The notes under the pieces: model-generated
What the model was told of the DNA's origin: nothing
Databases searched by the model: none
What the model saw: the letters and a program-made list of their open reading frames with translations, nothing else
Shown: one piece after another, positions 1 through 8,145 of the stretch
How the letters are laid out: each line of letters opens with the position of its first letter
Position numbering within the stretch: the stretch's first letter is position 1
DNA from: Halanaerobacter jeridensis
GTDB taxonomy: Bacteria; Bacillota; Halanaerobiia; Halobacteroidales; Halobacteroidaceae
Direction of reading: 5' to 3'
Assembly: GCF_016908315.1 (NCBI RefSeq)
Contig: NZ_JAFBDQ010000003.1
Span: 124,001-188,000, forward strand
Length of the DNA stretch: 64,000 nucleotides
Position numbers and translations under genes: made by a program

Positions 1-9
1 CTCCCTTCT
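1..9 (-). promoter_or_regulatory. Shine-Dalgarno of a gene left of the window
   Basis: The reverse complement of the first bases reads GAAGGGAG, a ribosome-binding site for a minus-strand gene whose start codon lies just outside the left edge. Its promoter region is therefore inside the window, including the Crp-like palindrome about 120 bp upstream. The product cannot be known from here. Confidence 0.5.
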
Positions 10-120
10 ATTTATTATTTATTTAATTCAATTAGGTAAATTGTAATTTAACTTTGCAACTTAATTAACTACTAACTTTTTCTCTCTACTAATACTATAT
101 CCTTTTTTATTTTAATTTGC

Positions 121-136
121 TATGATATATATCACA
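121..136 (-). promoter_or_regulatory. Crp-like operator (TATGA-N6-TCACA), site 1
   Basis: On the minus strand this reads TGTGATATATATCATA, one mismatch from the Crp consensus TGTGA-N6-TCACA. The core is identical to the site upstream of hcp. Its centre lies 32 bp from the centre of a TATAGT -10-like hexamer (positions 94-99). That would put the site near -41.5, the class II activator position, of the gene that starts left of the window. The start point is inferred, not known. Confidence 0.6.
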
Positions 137-150
137 ACTAATAAAATCAT

Positions 151-174
151 AAAAAAAAGCCCCGTTATGGGGCT
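151..174 (-). terminator. Rho-independent terminator of the YjcZ-like gene
   Basis: A perfect 6-bp stem AGCCCC/GGGGCT with a 5-nt loop, followed on the minus strand by a run of eight T. It lies 15 bp after the stop of the 27-aa gene. Confidence 0.8.
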
Positions 175-189
175 GAACAATTTTATTAT

Positions 190-273
190 TTACCAAGCAC
201 AGAAGCAGCATAAGATTAAAATTAAAAAGAAAAAGCATAAATAATCACTACCATAACGTCCGCAACTTCCCAT
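190..273 (-). CDS. 27-aa YjcZ-like spore-associated peptide
   Basis: A very short ORF coding MGSCGRYGSDY, then a hydrophobic, Cys-rich tail ending LCCFCAW. The layout of a short Gly-rich head and one hydrophobic helix is that of the YjcZ/YtzL-type sporulation peptides of Firmicutes. Support for a real gene is strong for its size: GGGAG 8 nt before the ATG, its own terminator right after the stop, and upstream an AC-N17-CATATATTA element that fits the SigK consensus. The five cysteines are unusual for the family. The function of these peptides is poorly known; a role in the spore coat or membrane is inferred. It could instead be an unrelated small membrane peptide. Confidence 0.62.
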   Translation of the reverse strand: MGSCGRYGSDYLCFFFLILILCCFCAW

Positions 274-302
274 TATTCTCACTCCCTTTTATAGTTTTAC
301 TA

Positions 303-330
303 TAATATATGTCAGGAGCTAAATTTTTGT
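303..330 (-). promoter_or_regulatory. Candidate SigK-type sporulation promoter
   Basis: The minus strand reads AC, 17 nt, then CATATATTA, which matches the mother-cell SigK pattern (AC, 16-17 nt, CATANNNTA). It ends 30 bp before the start codon of the 27-aa gene. The region is AT-rich, so chance matches are possible. Confidence 0.4.
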
Positions 331-367
331 TAAAAATAAAAAAACAGGGCCGAAACATTGACCCTGT
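331..367 (-). terminator. Terminator of the chemoreceptor-hemerythrin gene
   Basis: Stem ACAGGGTC/GGCCCTGT (one G-T pair) around an 8-nt loop, followed on the minus strand by seven T, an A and more T. It lies 15 bp after the stop codon. Confidence 0.8.
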
Positions 368-381
368 TGCTAATAAAAGCA

Positions 382-1932
382 TTATGCTTTTGTTTGATTA
401 ATGTGCTCACCTAATTTTTGGTCAATACCTTTCACATGGTCAACTAACCATTCGGTAATTCGTTTATTAAACTTCATCATCTGAGCAGTATCTACATCTC
501 CAGATTCAAAGTCATTTTTGAAATCAGAAATTTCTTGAACAAAACCATCGTGGATTTCTTTATGAGTTTCATAATGAGGATAATTATACTTTTGCTGTAA
601 TTCCTGCTCATCATTAAAGTGTTTAACAGTATAATCTTCTAAAAACTCTAATGTATCAGCTATTTTCTCTTCCCCTTTATTTTCTTTATTAGCTTTAATT
701 AAATCATTGATTCGTTTAAATAATTCTTTATGCTGCTCATCAATCAAATCCACACCAACTAAATAACTATCATCCCATTGGAAGACCTCACTTCCACTAA
801 TTTGATCACCAGCTTCATGAATTAGATTAGTTACTCTTTTACTCATTTCTGCTAAATCATTTGAAGAATCATTTACTACTTCAAAGATATTAGTTATAGT
901 TCGAGATTCTTCCATTAACTGGTCACTATTTTGAGCTAAATCTTGAGCTGCATCAGCTGTTTGTTCAATCATTTTAGCAACCTCTTGACTAGCTTCCTCA
1001 ATTTCATAGAAAACTTCATCTGTTTCTTGAGCTATTTCTTTACCAGCTTTAGCTTTTTGGTCAACCTGTTTAATTGCTTCTAAACCTTGGTCAGATTTAT
1101 CTTGAGTAGCATTTACAATTTCTATAATGTCACTTGTAGCATCAGAAGTTTCTTCAGCTAATTCTCTAATTTCCTCAGCCACAACCGCAAAACCTTGTCC
1201 ATGTTCTCCTGCTCTTGCTGCCTCAATTGCTGCATTTAAAGCTAATAAATTAGTCTGTTCAGCAATATTAGTAATCAGTTCAATAATTTCTCCAATCCGT
1301 TCTGTATTCTGATTTAAATCCTTCATAATATCTACTGTAGAATCTACTGAATCATTAATAGATTGAATATTAGATATTGTCTCTTCAATATTTTCTCTTC
1401 CCATTTGTGTCTGCGATGTAGCCTCTTCAGCAAAACCTGTCACCTCTTCAGCACTAGCAGATATCTTTTGAATATGTTCAGTCATATTTTCTACTAATTG
1501 ATTAGTAGAATGAATAGTTTCATTCCCTTCCTGCGAAGAAGCAGACATTTCTTCACTGTAAATAGATAAATTACCTAATTCTCTTCTGATTTCATCAATC
1601 ACTTCTTCATTGTCAGAACTAGAATAATTTTTCATTTCAGAAATTAATAATCCAAACTCATCTGAACTTGCTTCAATTTCCTCTTGCTCATCATTAAGCC
1701 AATCAATAATGCTATGAATTTGATTAGTAACTAACTTATTAAAAAGTAATTCAGATAATGCTAAAACAATTACTATTTCTATTATCTTAGAAACATAAGT
1801 CATCAAAGCAGAACCAAGAAAAACATTTAAAAAACCATTAATTATGTTAGCAATTGGAATAGTAATTAACATTATTAATATTAAAGCTATTCCAAATTTG
1901 AAACTTAATTTAGATTTTGTCTTTTTATTCAC
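382..1932 (-). CDS. Methyl-accepting chemotaxis protein fused to a bacteriohemerythrin domain
   Basis: Two membrane helices (about 11-33 and 37-63) with almost no loop between them are followed by a cytoplasmic chemoreceptor coiled coil. Its tip, around residues 229-253, holds [18 protein letters not shown]. Residues about 385-513 form a complete bacteriohemerythrin domain with all seven diiron ligands: His in DEQHKELF, His and Glu in HFNDE, the HYETHKEIH cluster, and His and Asp in DHVKGID. The protein should bind O2 reversibly at a cytoplasmic diiron site and pass the signal to CheA/CheW, so an oxygen-avoidance sensor is the likely role. The start chosen is the second GTG; the GTG nine bases upstream overlaps the GGGAG ribosome site. 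It stands alone with its own terminator. Confidence 0.9.
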   Translation of the reverse strand: MNKKTKSKLSFKFGIALILIMLITIPIANIINGFLNVFLGSALMTYVSKIIEIVIVLALSELLFNKLVTNQIHSIIDWLNDEQEEIEASSDEFGLLISEMKNYSSSDNEEVIDEIRRELGNLSIYSEEMSASSQEGNETIHSTNQLVENMTEHIQKISASAEEVTGFAEEATSQTQMGRENIEETISNIQSINDSVDSTVDIMKDLNQNTERIGEIIELITNIAEQTNLLALNAAIEAARAGEHGQGFAVVAEEIRELAEETSDATSDIIEIVNATQDKSDQGLEAIKQVDQKAKAGKEIAQETDEVFYEIEEASQEVAKMIEQTADAAQDLAQNSDQLMEESRTITNIFEVVNDSSNDLAEMSKRVTNLIHEAGDQISGSEVFQWDDSYLVGVDLIDEQHKELFKRINDLIKANKENKGEEKIADTLEFLEDYTVKHFNDEQELQQKYNYPHYETHKEIHDGFVQEISDFKNDFESGDVDTAQMMKFNKRITEWLVDHVKGIDQKLGEHINQTKA

Positions 1933-2036
1933 TATACCCACTCCCTACTTTTTATAAATTAATCATACTTATCAATTATATTTCTACAAATTTCGCTAGA
2001 TTCCTTTATCTATTTTAAATTCATCAATAATCATTA

Positions 2037-3107
2037 CTAAAAAGTTGATAATCCACTCCATTCTTGCAAACGATAAAGAGCTTTTTTAATAGTAGATTTA
2101 TCACTGTATTCTTCTAAAGCTATAGTATAATGTCCCTGTTGATTATTCCATATCTTTTCGAAATAAACTTCAACTTCTTTAACGAATTGACTATTATTAT
2201 TACTTTTAATTTTAAGTTCTGCTTCTAAATTATAATTATCTAAATTTCTCCGCGTTAAATTAGCAGAACCACCAAAAACTAAACTATAGTTTTTATATTT
2301 AATCGATATTAATTTTGTGTGAAATTGTTCCCCTTGAGTATCATACCATCTAGTTTTAATCTTGCCCTTTGTTTTATTAAACAGTTCATAAGCCACAACT
2401 CGATTAGGTATTCCATTTTTTACTCTACCAAAAGCATCTCGATTAGGATCTAACACAAGTTGAACATCTACTTTTCTATGATTAGCTTTAAAATTTAACA
2501 GTTTTAAATAAGAACGTAAAGTAACTTTAGGTCCATCAGGATTAAAAGGATTTCTTAGCCAACCTTTTCCGCCTGTACCAAACCATCTAAAAAATAGCCT
2601 CCAAAATCCTGAATAAAAAGCATTAGAATCTCTAGCTTTGCTCATATCCGTCATAATCACTTTAATGCTATTAGTCCTCAACTTTTTTAAATTTTCAGAT
2701 TAATAAGAACCATAAAAAGTATTAATCTCATCAGTGATAAAAAAAATCTTCACTCCTGGGTCATTCTTTTTTTTATCAATTAATTTTTTAGTTAATTGAT
2801 TAGATAAATCTGGAAAATCATAATGGTCTGCATACTGACCATTAAATAAAAACATGTCTACTACTATTGTCTTTTCAGCCTCTTCAATTATTTCAAATAT
2901 TTTAGAGAAAATTTCTTGTTCATAAACTTTTTCTCCCTGTTTTTGATAAGTCAAATCGTATAAAAATTCTACACTCGAATTTTTATATCTTTTACTTTGT
3001 AATGCAACTCCTTCAGGAAGCGGCTTAAGCAGACCATAAATACCGGTTAGCAAAACTAAAAACAATAATACTACCACCACAATTAACAATTTCTTCTTAG
3101 TTTTCAT
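2037..3107 (-). pseudogene. Phospholipase D-like protein, broken by a stop codon and an internal deletion
   Basis: One reading frame, interrupted by TAA (2700-2702), encodes parts of a membrane-anchored phospholipase D/cardiolipin synthase-like protein. The N-terminal piece has a transmembrane anchor (LLIVVVVLLFLVLLTGIYGL) and stops at TFYGSY. The same frame resumes at once with SENLKKLRTN and runs through the first HxK motif (ANHRKV). There, near base 2468, it jumps straight to LVLDPNRDAFGR of the second half, so roughly 200 residues appear to be missing, including the Asp of the first HKD motif. The second HxK (FHTKL) and GGSANLTRRNLDNYN remain. The combined coding length is about 350 residues, against my memory of 500-550 for intact homologues. 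TAA cannot be read as selenocysteine or pyrrolysine. Confidence 0.85.
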
Positions 3108-3211
3108 TTTTAATTCTCCCATCTATTATACTAATAGCTATAGTATTTATTTAGCATCAACAACCCAAATTCCTCCTTTTTAATATTTTACATTTTTTAT
3201 TAATCTGATTC

Positions 3212-3247
3212 AAAAAAATAAAAACCTCACCACTTTCGTGATGAGGT
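3212..3247 (-). terminator. Terminator of hcp
   Basis: Stem ACCTCATCAC/GTGGTGAGGT with a GAAA loop and a T-rich tail on the minus strand, 22 bp after the hcp stop. Confidence 0.88.
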
Positions 3248-3269
3248 CGGTATAAACTCTATAATTTGA

Positions 3270-4928
3270 TTAAGCTAACATTGCTTCTAAATCATTTTCT
3301 ACAGTAGTATTAGGTTTAATATTAAACTTATCCACTAGTACATCTAATACATTTTCAGAAACAAAAGCAGGTAATTTAGGTCCTAAATGAATATCTTCCA
3401 CACCTAAATAAAGTAATGCTAATAATACTAATACTGCTTTTTGTTCATACCACGCAATATTGTATTCAATTGGTAATTCATTGATATCATCAACATCAAA
3501 AGCTTCAGCTAACTTTTTAGCAATTACAACTAAAGAATAAGAGTCATTACATTGACCAGCATCTAATACTCTTGGAATACCGCCAATATCTCCTAAATCT
3601 AGCTTGTTATAACGGAACTTAGCACAACCTGCTGTTAGAATTACTGTATCTTCAGGCAACTGCTTAGCAAATTCAGTATAATAATCGCGATCTTTATGAC
3701 GTCCATCACAACCACCCATCACAAAGAATTTCTTAATATCACCATTTTTAACTGCTTCTACTACTTTATCAGCTACTCCTGAGACTGCATTATGAGCAAA
3801 GCCTCCCATAATTGTACCTGACTCTAATTCTTCAGGTGCTTCACATTGCTTAGCATGGTCAATAACTGCACTAAAGTCTTTAGCTTGATCATCTTTTCGA
3901 CCTGGAATATGGTCTACACCATCAAAGCCAACCACACCAGTAGTATAAACTCGATCTTTATAAGAATCTTTAGGCGGCACAATACAATTAGTTGTCATTA
4001 AAATTGGACCATTAAACTTTTCAAACTCTTCTTTCTGTTTCCACCAAGAACCACCATAATTACCTGCAAAGTGATCATATTTCTTAAATTCAGGATAAGA
4101 CTGAGCCGGCAGCATTTCACCGTGCGTATATACTTCTACACCAGTTCCTTTAGTTTGTTCTAATAATTCTTCTAGATCTCTTAAATCATGACCACTAACT
4201 AAAATACCAGGTTTATCTCCAGTCCCCAACTCTACTTCAGTTGGTTCAGGATGACCATAATTTTCAGTATTAGCCTTATCTAATAGTGCCATAGTATCAA
4301 CGCCAAATTTACCACACTTCATAACTAAAGCTAATAAGTCATCAATACCTAAACTATCATCAGTAGTTGCAGCCAAGCCTTCCATTAAGAAAGAGAAAAT
4401 TTCATCACTTTTTTCACCTAATACATAAGCATGGTCAGCATAAGCAGAAATTCCTTTTAAACCGTAAGTTAATAATTCACGCAACGAATTGATATCTTCA
4501 TTTTCAGTAGTTGGAATACCTACTTCTTCAGCCTTTTGATAAATTTCTGCTTCATTATCTGCAGTCCAAGTTGCCATTTCTGGAACTTCAGCTTCTAACT
4601 CTGCTTCTGAACCATCATACTCTGCTAATAATTCTTCTTTTACTTCTTCTCTAACTTCAAAAGCCTCTTCAATCAACTCTACAAAATCATCTTCGGCAAA
4701 ATTAGCATTAGTAATTGTAGCAAACAAGCTTTCCATGATAAATTCTCCAGCTTGCTCATCTTTAATCCCTAATTCTTCCGCTTTAACACCATAAACAGAA
4801 ATTCCTTTTAATAAATATACTAATAAATCCTGCAAATTAGCTACAGTATCTGTCTTCCCACAAACACCTTGTACCGTACATCCTTCACCTTTAGCCGTTT
4901 CTTCACATTGATAACAAAACATAGACAT
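3270..4928 (-). CDS. hcp: Hybrid cluster protein (hydroxylamine reductase)
   Basis: A 552-residue Hcp. The N-terminal [13 protein letters not shown]...GVC pattern (Cys 5, 8, 17, 23; CX2CX8CX5C) binds the cubane cluster and marks the class I form of strict anaerobes. The hybrid-cluster ligands can be read in order: [25 protein letters not shown] and GQCNDSYS, with [10 protein letters not shown] between. Hcp reduces hydroxylamine in vitro and is considered a nitric oxide reductase and S-nitrosylase in the cytoplasm. The AAGGAGG site 8 nt before the ATG fixes the start. The gene is monocistronic. It is preceded by a 78-nt long-range hairpin and, about 155 bp upstream of the start, a Crp-like palindrome at the expected class II position. 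This suggests activation by an HcpR-like regulator, an inference from known Hcp regulation. Confidence 0.97.
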   Translation of the reverse strand: MSMFCYQCEETAKGEGCTVQGVCGKTDTVANLQDLLVYLLKGISVYGVKAEELGIKDEQAGEFIMESLFATITNANFAEDDFVELIEEAFEVREEVKEELLAEYDGSEAELEAEVPEMATWTADNEAEIYQKAEEVGIPTTENEDINSLRELLTYGLKGISAYADHAYVLGEKSDEIFSFLMEGLAATTDDSLGIDDLLALVMKCGKFGVDTMALLDKANTENYGHPEPTEVELGTGDKPGILVSGHDLRDLEELLEQTKGTGVEVYTHGEMLPAQSYPEFKKYDHFAGNYGGSWWKQKEEFEKFNGPILMTTNCIVPPKDSYKDRVYTTGVVGFDGVDHIPGRKDDQAKDFSAVIDHAKQCEAPEELESGTIMGGFAHNAVSGVADKVVEAVKNGDIKKFFVMGGCDGRHKDRDYYTEFAKQLPEDTVILTAGCAKFRYNKLDLGDIGGIPRVLDAGQCNDSYSLVVIAKKLAEAFDVDDINELPIEYNIAWYEQKAVLVLLALLYLGVEDIHLGPKLPAFVSENVLDVLVDKFNIKPNTTVENDLEAMLA

Positions 4929-4944
4929 ATTAAAAGCCTCCTTA

Positions 4945-5004
4945 TTATTTTTTTATTACTGCTATGAGGGGGAATGAGCTTTGCAGACTATAAAGCTGCA
5001 TCAT
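4945..5004 (-). CDS. Possible 19-aa leader peptide upstream of hcp
   Basis: A short [22 protein letters not shown], lies inside the hcp leader hairpin. It is preceded by AAAGGAGGGGGA, a very strong ribosome site with 4-7 nt spacing to the two ATG codons. It ends 17 bp before the hcp start. The ribosome site and the codons for SSFPL form the two arms of the 12-bp inner stem, so translation and folding would exclude each other. That suits a translational attenuator, but the ORF may be fortuitous because the stem itself creates both the GGAGGGGG and the CCCCCTC. I know of no homologue. Confidence 0.35.
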   Translation of the reverse strand: MMQLYSLQSSFPLIAVIKK

Positions 5005-5030
5005 TCCCCCTCCTTTCTCAGCAGTAATAA
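4953..5030 (-). ncRNA. Long inverted repeat in the hcp 5' leader
   Basis: Two nested perfect stems: an outer 10-bp stem (TTATTACTGC with GCAGTAATAA) and an inner 12-bp stem (4966-4977 with 5001-5012). An extra 5-bp stem GCTTT/AAAGC sits near the loop. On the minus strand the structure lies between the predicted hcp promoter and the hcp ribosome site, so it would form in the mRNA leader. It could be an attenuator, a 5' stabiliser or a binding site. The seven A after the outer stem do not make it a terminator for hcp transcription. It matches no riboswitch class that I can recognise. Confidence 0.6.
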
Positions 5031-5055
5031 ATAATTTTCAACTATTACATTTATA

Positions 5056-5061
5056 AGTATA
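5056..5061 (-). promoter_or_regulatory. Predicted -10 element of hcp
   Basis: The minus strand reads TATACT, 32 bp (centre to centre) downstream of the Crp-like palindrome. No good -35 hexamer precedes it, as expected of an activator-dependent class II promoter. The start would be near 5049, giving a leader of about 120 nt that contains the whole hairpin. Confidence 0.45.
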
Positions 5062-5082
5062 ACTAACTTGCAAAGTTTAAGA

Positions 5083-5098
5083 TATGATATATATCACA
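5083..5098 (-). promoter_or_regulatory. Crp-like operator (TATGA-N6-TCACA), site 2, hcp promoter
   Basis: Minus strand TGTGATATATATCATA, identical to site 1. It is centred 32 bp from the TATACT -10 of hcp, equivalent to about -41.5. In other anaerobes, HcpR (Crp/Fnr family) activates hcp from similar TGTGA-type palindromes. That makes an HcpR-like regulator the natural partner. Confidence 0.65.
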
Positions 5099-5127
5099 CA
5101 TAGTGAATCTTTTTATAAAAATCATTT

Positions 5128-7074
5128 CTAATCACAGTGCATTTTCTCTTTTGCTTCATCCCACGGGACTCTATAGCCTTGACCTTTAGAACAAAATACA
5201 GAAGAAGAACTATACTCCTCATCTGCAATTTTATCATAGTTACTCTTTTCTATGACTTCAGCTTGATTATGGCAGATATCATATCCGCCAAATACCAAAT
5301 TTATCATTCCTTTACCACTAGTAAAAGATGCTACTTCAGTCGGATAATTCATCAAAGTAGCAACTGGAGCTGTTCCTTTAATTATAGCTTTGTTTTCTAT
5401 AACCTCTGGTTCTTCAAAACTACCACTCGCTTTTTCAATATCAGATAAAACTCGCCCCATATTATCTAAATCAACTTTGATTTTAAAATCATAATAAGGT
5501 TCCAGTAGAATATTATCAGCTTTTTCAAGTCCTTGCCTTAAAGCCCTATAAGTAGCTTCTCTAAAATCTCCCCCAGAAGTATGTTTGTTGTGAGCTTTAC
5601 CTGTAATTAATGATATTTTCAAATCCGTCAAACCACTCCCAATCAATAATCCATTATGTTCTTTCTCAAAAATATGGTGTTTAACAAGATTTTGACGCCC
5701 ACTACTCAAATCGTCGCTAGAACACAAATTTTCAAATACTATACCACTACCCCGTTTTCCTGCTTCTATTTTTAAATGAACTTCAGCATAATGTCGCAAC
5801 GGCTCAAAATGACCATAGCCAAACACCTGATCTCTAATTGTTTCTTTATAGATAATGCTGGGTTCTTCAAAATCTATAGTAAGACCAAATCTATCCTGCA
5901 CAATCTTTTTTAATACTTCCAGTTGAATAGGACCCATTACCCGAATCTGGATTTCCTGTGACTCTTTTTCCCAGTTAACCTGTAAAGAAGGATCTTCTTC
6001 ATTTAAAATATTAAAAGCTCTTAACACTTCTTTGGTATTAATTTGAGAAGTAAAACTTACTTTTGATCTTAAAGTCGGTACCAGATTATAGCTTGGCCCT
6101 TGCTCAATATCACCTAAGGCTAATCCCGCTTTACTTTTAGATAATCCTAACACCCCAACTACTTGGCCCGCTTCAGCAGATTTCACCGTCTGATATTCTT
6201 TCCCATTATAAACTCTAATCTGAGTTATCTTTTCGGTTACTTCAGTCCCATTAATAGAATAGCTGAGTTTATCTCTTATCTTAATTCTACCACCTAATAT
6301 TTTCATAAATGATATCTTATTTTCACTCTCATCATGAGCAATTTTATATATCCTAGCCTTAAAGCTTTCATCATTATAATTAGTTACTGTTAAATGGTGC
6401 AGGGTATCAAAAAATTCGATTACTCCTTCATTATGTAAAGCAGAACCACTTGCCGCTAAATATAGACTATTATTTTTAATCATTTTTTTTATCTGAGCTA
6501 TCCATTTTTCTTGATTATATTTATTTTCAAGATACAATTCTAATAAGTTATCATTTCTTTCTGCTACAAACTCTATCAATTCTTGATTTAATCCTTCTCC
6601 TAAAGAACTAGGCAAAAATGCTGCATTTTCAGTTAAGTTATTTCTTATTTCTTCCATCACTTGTTCTACATTAGCACCAGCTCTATCTGTTTTATTAATA
6701 AAGAAAAAAGCTGGAACTTGATACTTTTTTAACAACTGCCACACTGTTTCTGTATGACCCTGAACACCTTCTACAGCACTTACAATTATAATTGCATAAT
6801 CCATGACCATAATAGTTCTTTCCATTTCAGGAGAAAAATCAACATGACCTGGAGTATCTATTAAATAATAAGTATCTCCTTTATAATTCATCACAGCTTG
6901 TTCTGCAAATATAGTAATACCTCTTTCTTGTTCAAGTTGATGAATATCTAAGTAAGAATCTTGATGGTCTACTCGCCCAATCTTCTCAATTGTATCTGTG
7001 TGATATAAAAGTCCTTCCGAAAATGTAGTTTTCCCTGCATCTACATGAGCTATCACACCAATTGTTTTATCCAA
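5128..7074 (-). CDS. TetM/EF-G-like ribosomal-protection GTPase
   Basis: A 648-residue translational GTPase with P-loop AHVDAGKTT at residues 9-17, switch II DTPGHVDF, and the guanine motif NKTD. The EF-G-like domains III-V follow through to about residue 610. Length and N-terminus (TIGVIAHVDAGKTT) match the TetM/TetO/TetP group, which removes tetracycline from the ribosome; EF-G itself is longer. The sequence is divergent: the RGIT box is followed by IFAEQAVMNYKG rather than the usual TetM residues. It may therefore be a chromosomal relative with another role in translation. It is downstream of and same-strand with the polyprenyl synthase but separated by a terminator. The start has AGGAGG upstream. 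No mobile-element sign surrounds it. Confidence 0.8.
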   Translation of the reverse strand: MDKTIGVIAHVDAGKTTFSEGLLYHTDTIEKIGRVDHQDSYLDIHQLEQERGITIFAEQAVMNYKGDTYYLIDTPGHVDFSPEMERTIMVMDYAIIIVSAVEGVQGHTETVWQLLKKYQVPAFFFINKTDRAGANVEQVMEEIRNNLTENAAFLPSSLGEGLNQELIEFVAERNDNLLELYLENKYNQEKWIAQIKKMIKNNSLYLAASGSALHNEGVIEFFDTLHHLTVTNYNDESFKARIYKIAHDESENKISFMKILGGRIKIRDKLSYSINGTEVTEKITQIRVYNGKEYQTVKSAEAGQVVGVLGLSKSKAGLALGDIEQGPSYNLVPTLRSKVSFTSQINTKEVLRAFNILNEEDPSLQVNWEKESQEIQIRVMGPIQLEVLKKIVQDRFGLTIDFEEPSIIYKETIRDQVFGYGHFEPLRHYAEVHLKIEAGKRGSGIVFENLCSSDDLSSGRQNLVKHHIFEKEHNGLLIGSGLTDLKISLITGKAHNKHTSGGDFREATYRALRQGLEKADNILLEPYYDFKIKVDLDNMGRVLSDIEKASGSFEEPEVIENKAIIKGTAPVATLMNYPTEVASFTSGKGMINLVFGGYDICHNQAEVIEKSNYDKIADEEYSSSSVFCSKGQGYRVPWDEAKEKMHCD

Positions 7075-7119
7075 AATAAAACCTCCTTAGTCAAATATAA
7101 GAATATTTACCGTCATCTA

Positions 7120-7148
7120 AAATAAAAAGCACTGGAAATTAATCCAGT
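7120..7148 (-). terminator. Terminator after the polyprenyl synthase
   Basis: Minus-strand stem ACTGGA/TCCAGT around a 6-nt loop, followed by GCTTTTTATTTT. It lies 20 bp after the stop of the upstream gene and before the GTPase gene. Confidence 0.7.
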
Positions 7149-7167
7149 AACTTTGTTGATAACTATT

Positions 7168-8124
7168 TTAAAAATTTCTCTGAATCACTTTATCAGCTAA
7201 AGCAATTAATATTTCTTGATAAGCATTATTTTCTAATTTATTTATTTTATCTTTAGCCTTTTTAATATATGATTCAGCAATGTCCAAAGTATAATCTAAT
7301 CCCCCAGCTTTATTGACAATTTCTTTTATTTCAGAATGATTTTCTACTGGCTCTTCTAGTAATTCTTGCAATTGCTGGTCATAATCTGTTTCATTATAAA
7401 CATATAAAATAGGTAAAGTATAAATCCCTTGAGTAAAATCATTATTATTTGGTTTACCTAAAGTTTGGCTATCTTCACTAAAATCTAATACATCATCAAC
7501 AAGTTGATAGGCCATACCTAAATAGCGACCATAGTGAGCCGCTCTACGAATATTGAACTTACTTAAATCAGCTATTCCAGCTCCTAAAGCACAACTACCT
7601 TCAAATAATAAAGCAGTCTTACTTTTAATTCTTCTAAAATAATCCTTATAAGAAATTGACAGATTATTTCTTTCCTCTTGCTGTTTGATCTCTCCTTCAC
7701 AAATTTTTCTGATGGTTTCTGCTATTTTTTGCAATTGTTGATTAGTAGCAGACCCAGATAAAATGTCAAATGTTAAAGTGAATAAGTAATCACCCGTAAA
7801 CACAGCTACATCTTTACCATAATTTGCTTGTACAGTCTGCTTTCCTCGTCTTAAATCGGACTCATCAATAATATCATCATGAATCAAAGTTGCCATGTGC
7901 ATTATTTCTACAGCAGCTGCAATCTGCCAAACCTTTTGCTTATCATATTCTCCAAAATGAGCAGTAGCAATTACCAAAGCTGGTCTTACCCGTTTACCAC
8001 CTGCTTGAGCTAAACTTTGAATTGCTCCTTCTATTAGGGGCTCTCTACTAGCCAAGGCATCTTTTAAATAATCTTCAAAATCCTCCATCTCTTTTTTCAG
8101 TAAAGGAAATTCACTCCAAAACAT
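7168..8124 (-). CDS. Polyprenyl diphosphate synthase (DmkB/HepT-like)
   Basis: A 318-residue trans-isoprenyl diphosphate synthase. The first Asp-rich motif is LIHDDIIDESDLRRG (DDxxD), the second YQLVDDVLDFSED, and GGKRVRPALV is the usual substrate motif near residue 43. It makes the C30-C40 side chain used for menaquinone or demethylmenaquinone. It follows the ApbE gene by about 20 bp on the same strand, and the DHNA prenyltransferase gene that would use its product sits across the divergent promoter. This pairing corresponds to dmkB and dmkA of the Listeria extracellular electron transfer locus. Whether the chain is heptaprenyl or longer cannot be told. No small HepS-type partner subunit is adjacent. 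Confidence 0.9.
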   Translation of the reverse strand: MFWSEFPLLKKEMEDFEDYLKDALASREPLIEGAIQSLAQAGGKRVRPALVIATAHFGEYDKQKVWQIAAAVEIMHMATLIHDDIIDESDLRRGKQTVQANYGKDVAVFTGDYLFTLTFDILSGSATNQQLQKIAETIRKICEGEIKQQEERNNLSISYKDYFRRIKSKTALLFEGSCALGAGIADLSKFNIRRAAHYGRYLGMAYQLVDDVLDFSEDSQTLGKPNNNDFTQGIYTLPILYVYNETDYDQQLQELLEEPVENHSEIKEIVNKAGGLDYTLDIAESYIKKAKDKINKLENNAYQEILIALADKVIQRNF

Positions 8125-8145
8125 ATTCTATTACCTGCCTTTATA

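Noticed and set aside
1127-1312. Plus-strand ORF inside the chemoreceptor-hemerythrin gene
   Set aside because: Antisense shadow of the conserved receptor tip, with no ribosome site. Similar antisense frames in CheA, the encapsulin-region genes, ApbE and others were dropped for the same reason.
2037-3122. Two separate phospholipase D-like genes
   Set aside because: Both pieces are in one frame separated by a single TAA with homologous residues continuing straight after it, and a conserved middle part is missing. One broken gene explains this better.
4953-5030. The hcp leader hairpin as a transposon end or MITE
   Set aside because: It is short, sits exactly between promoter and ribosome site, and no second copy was seen in the window.
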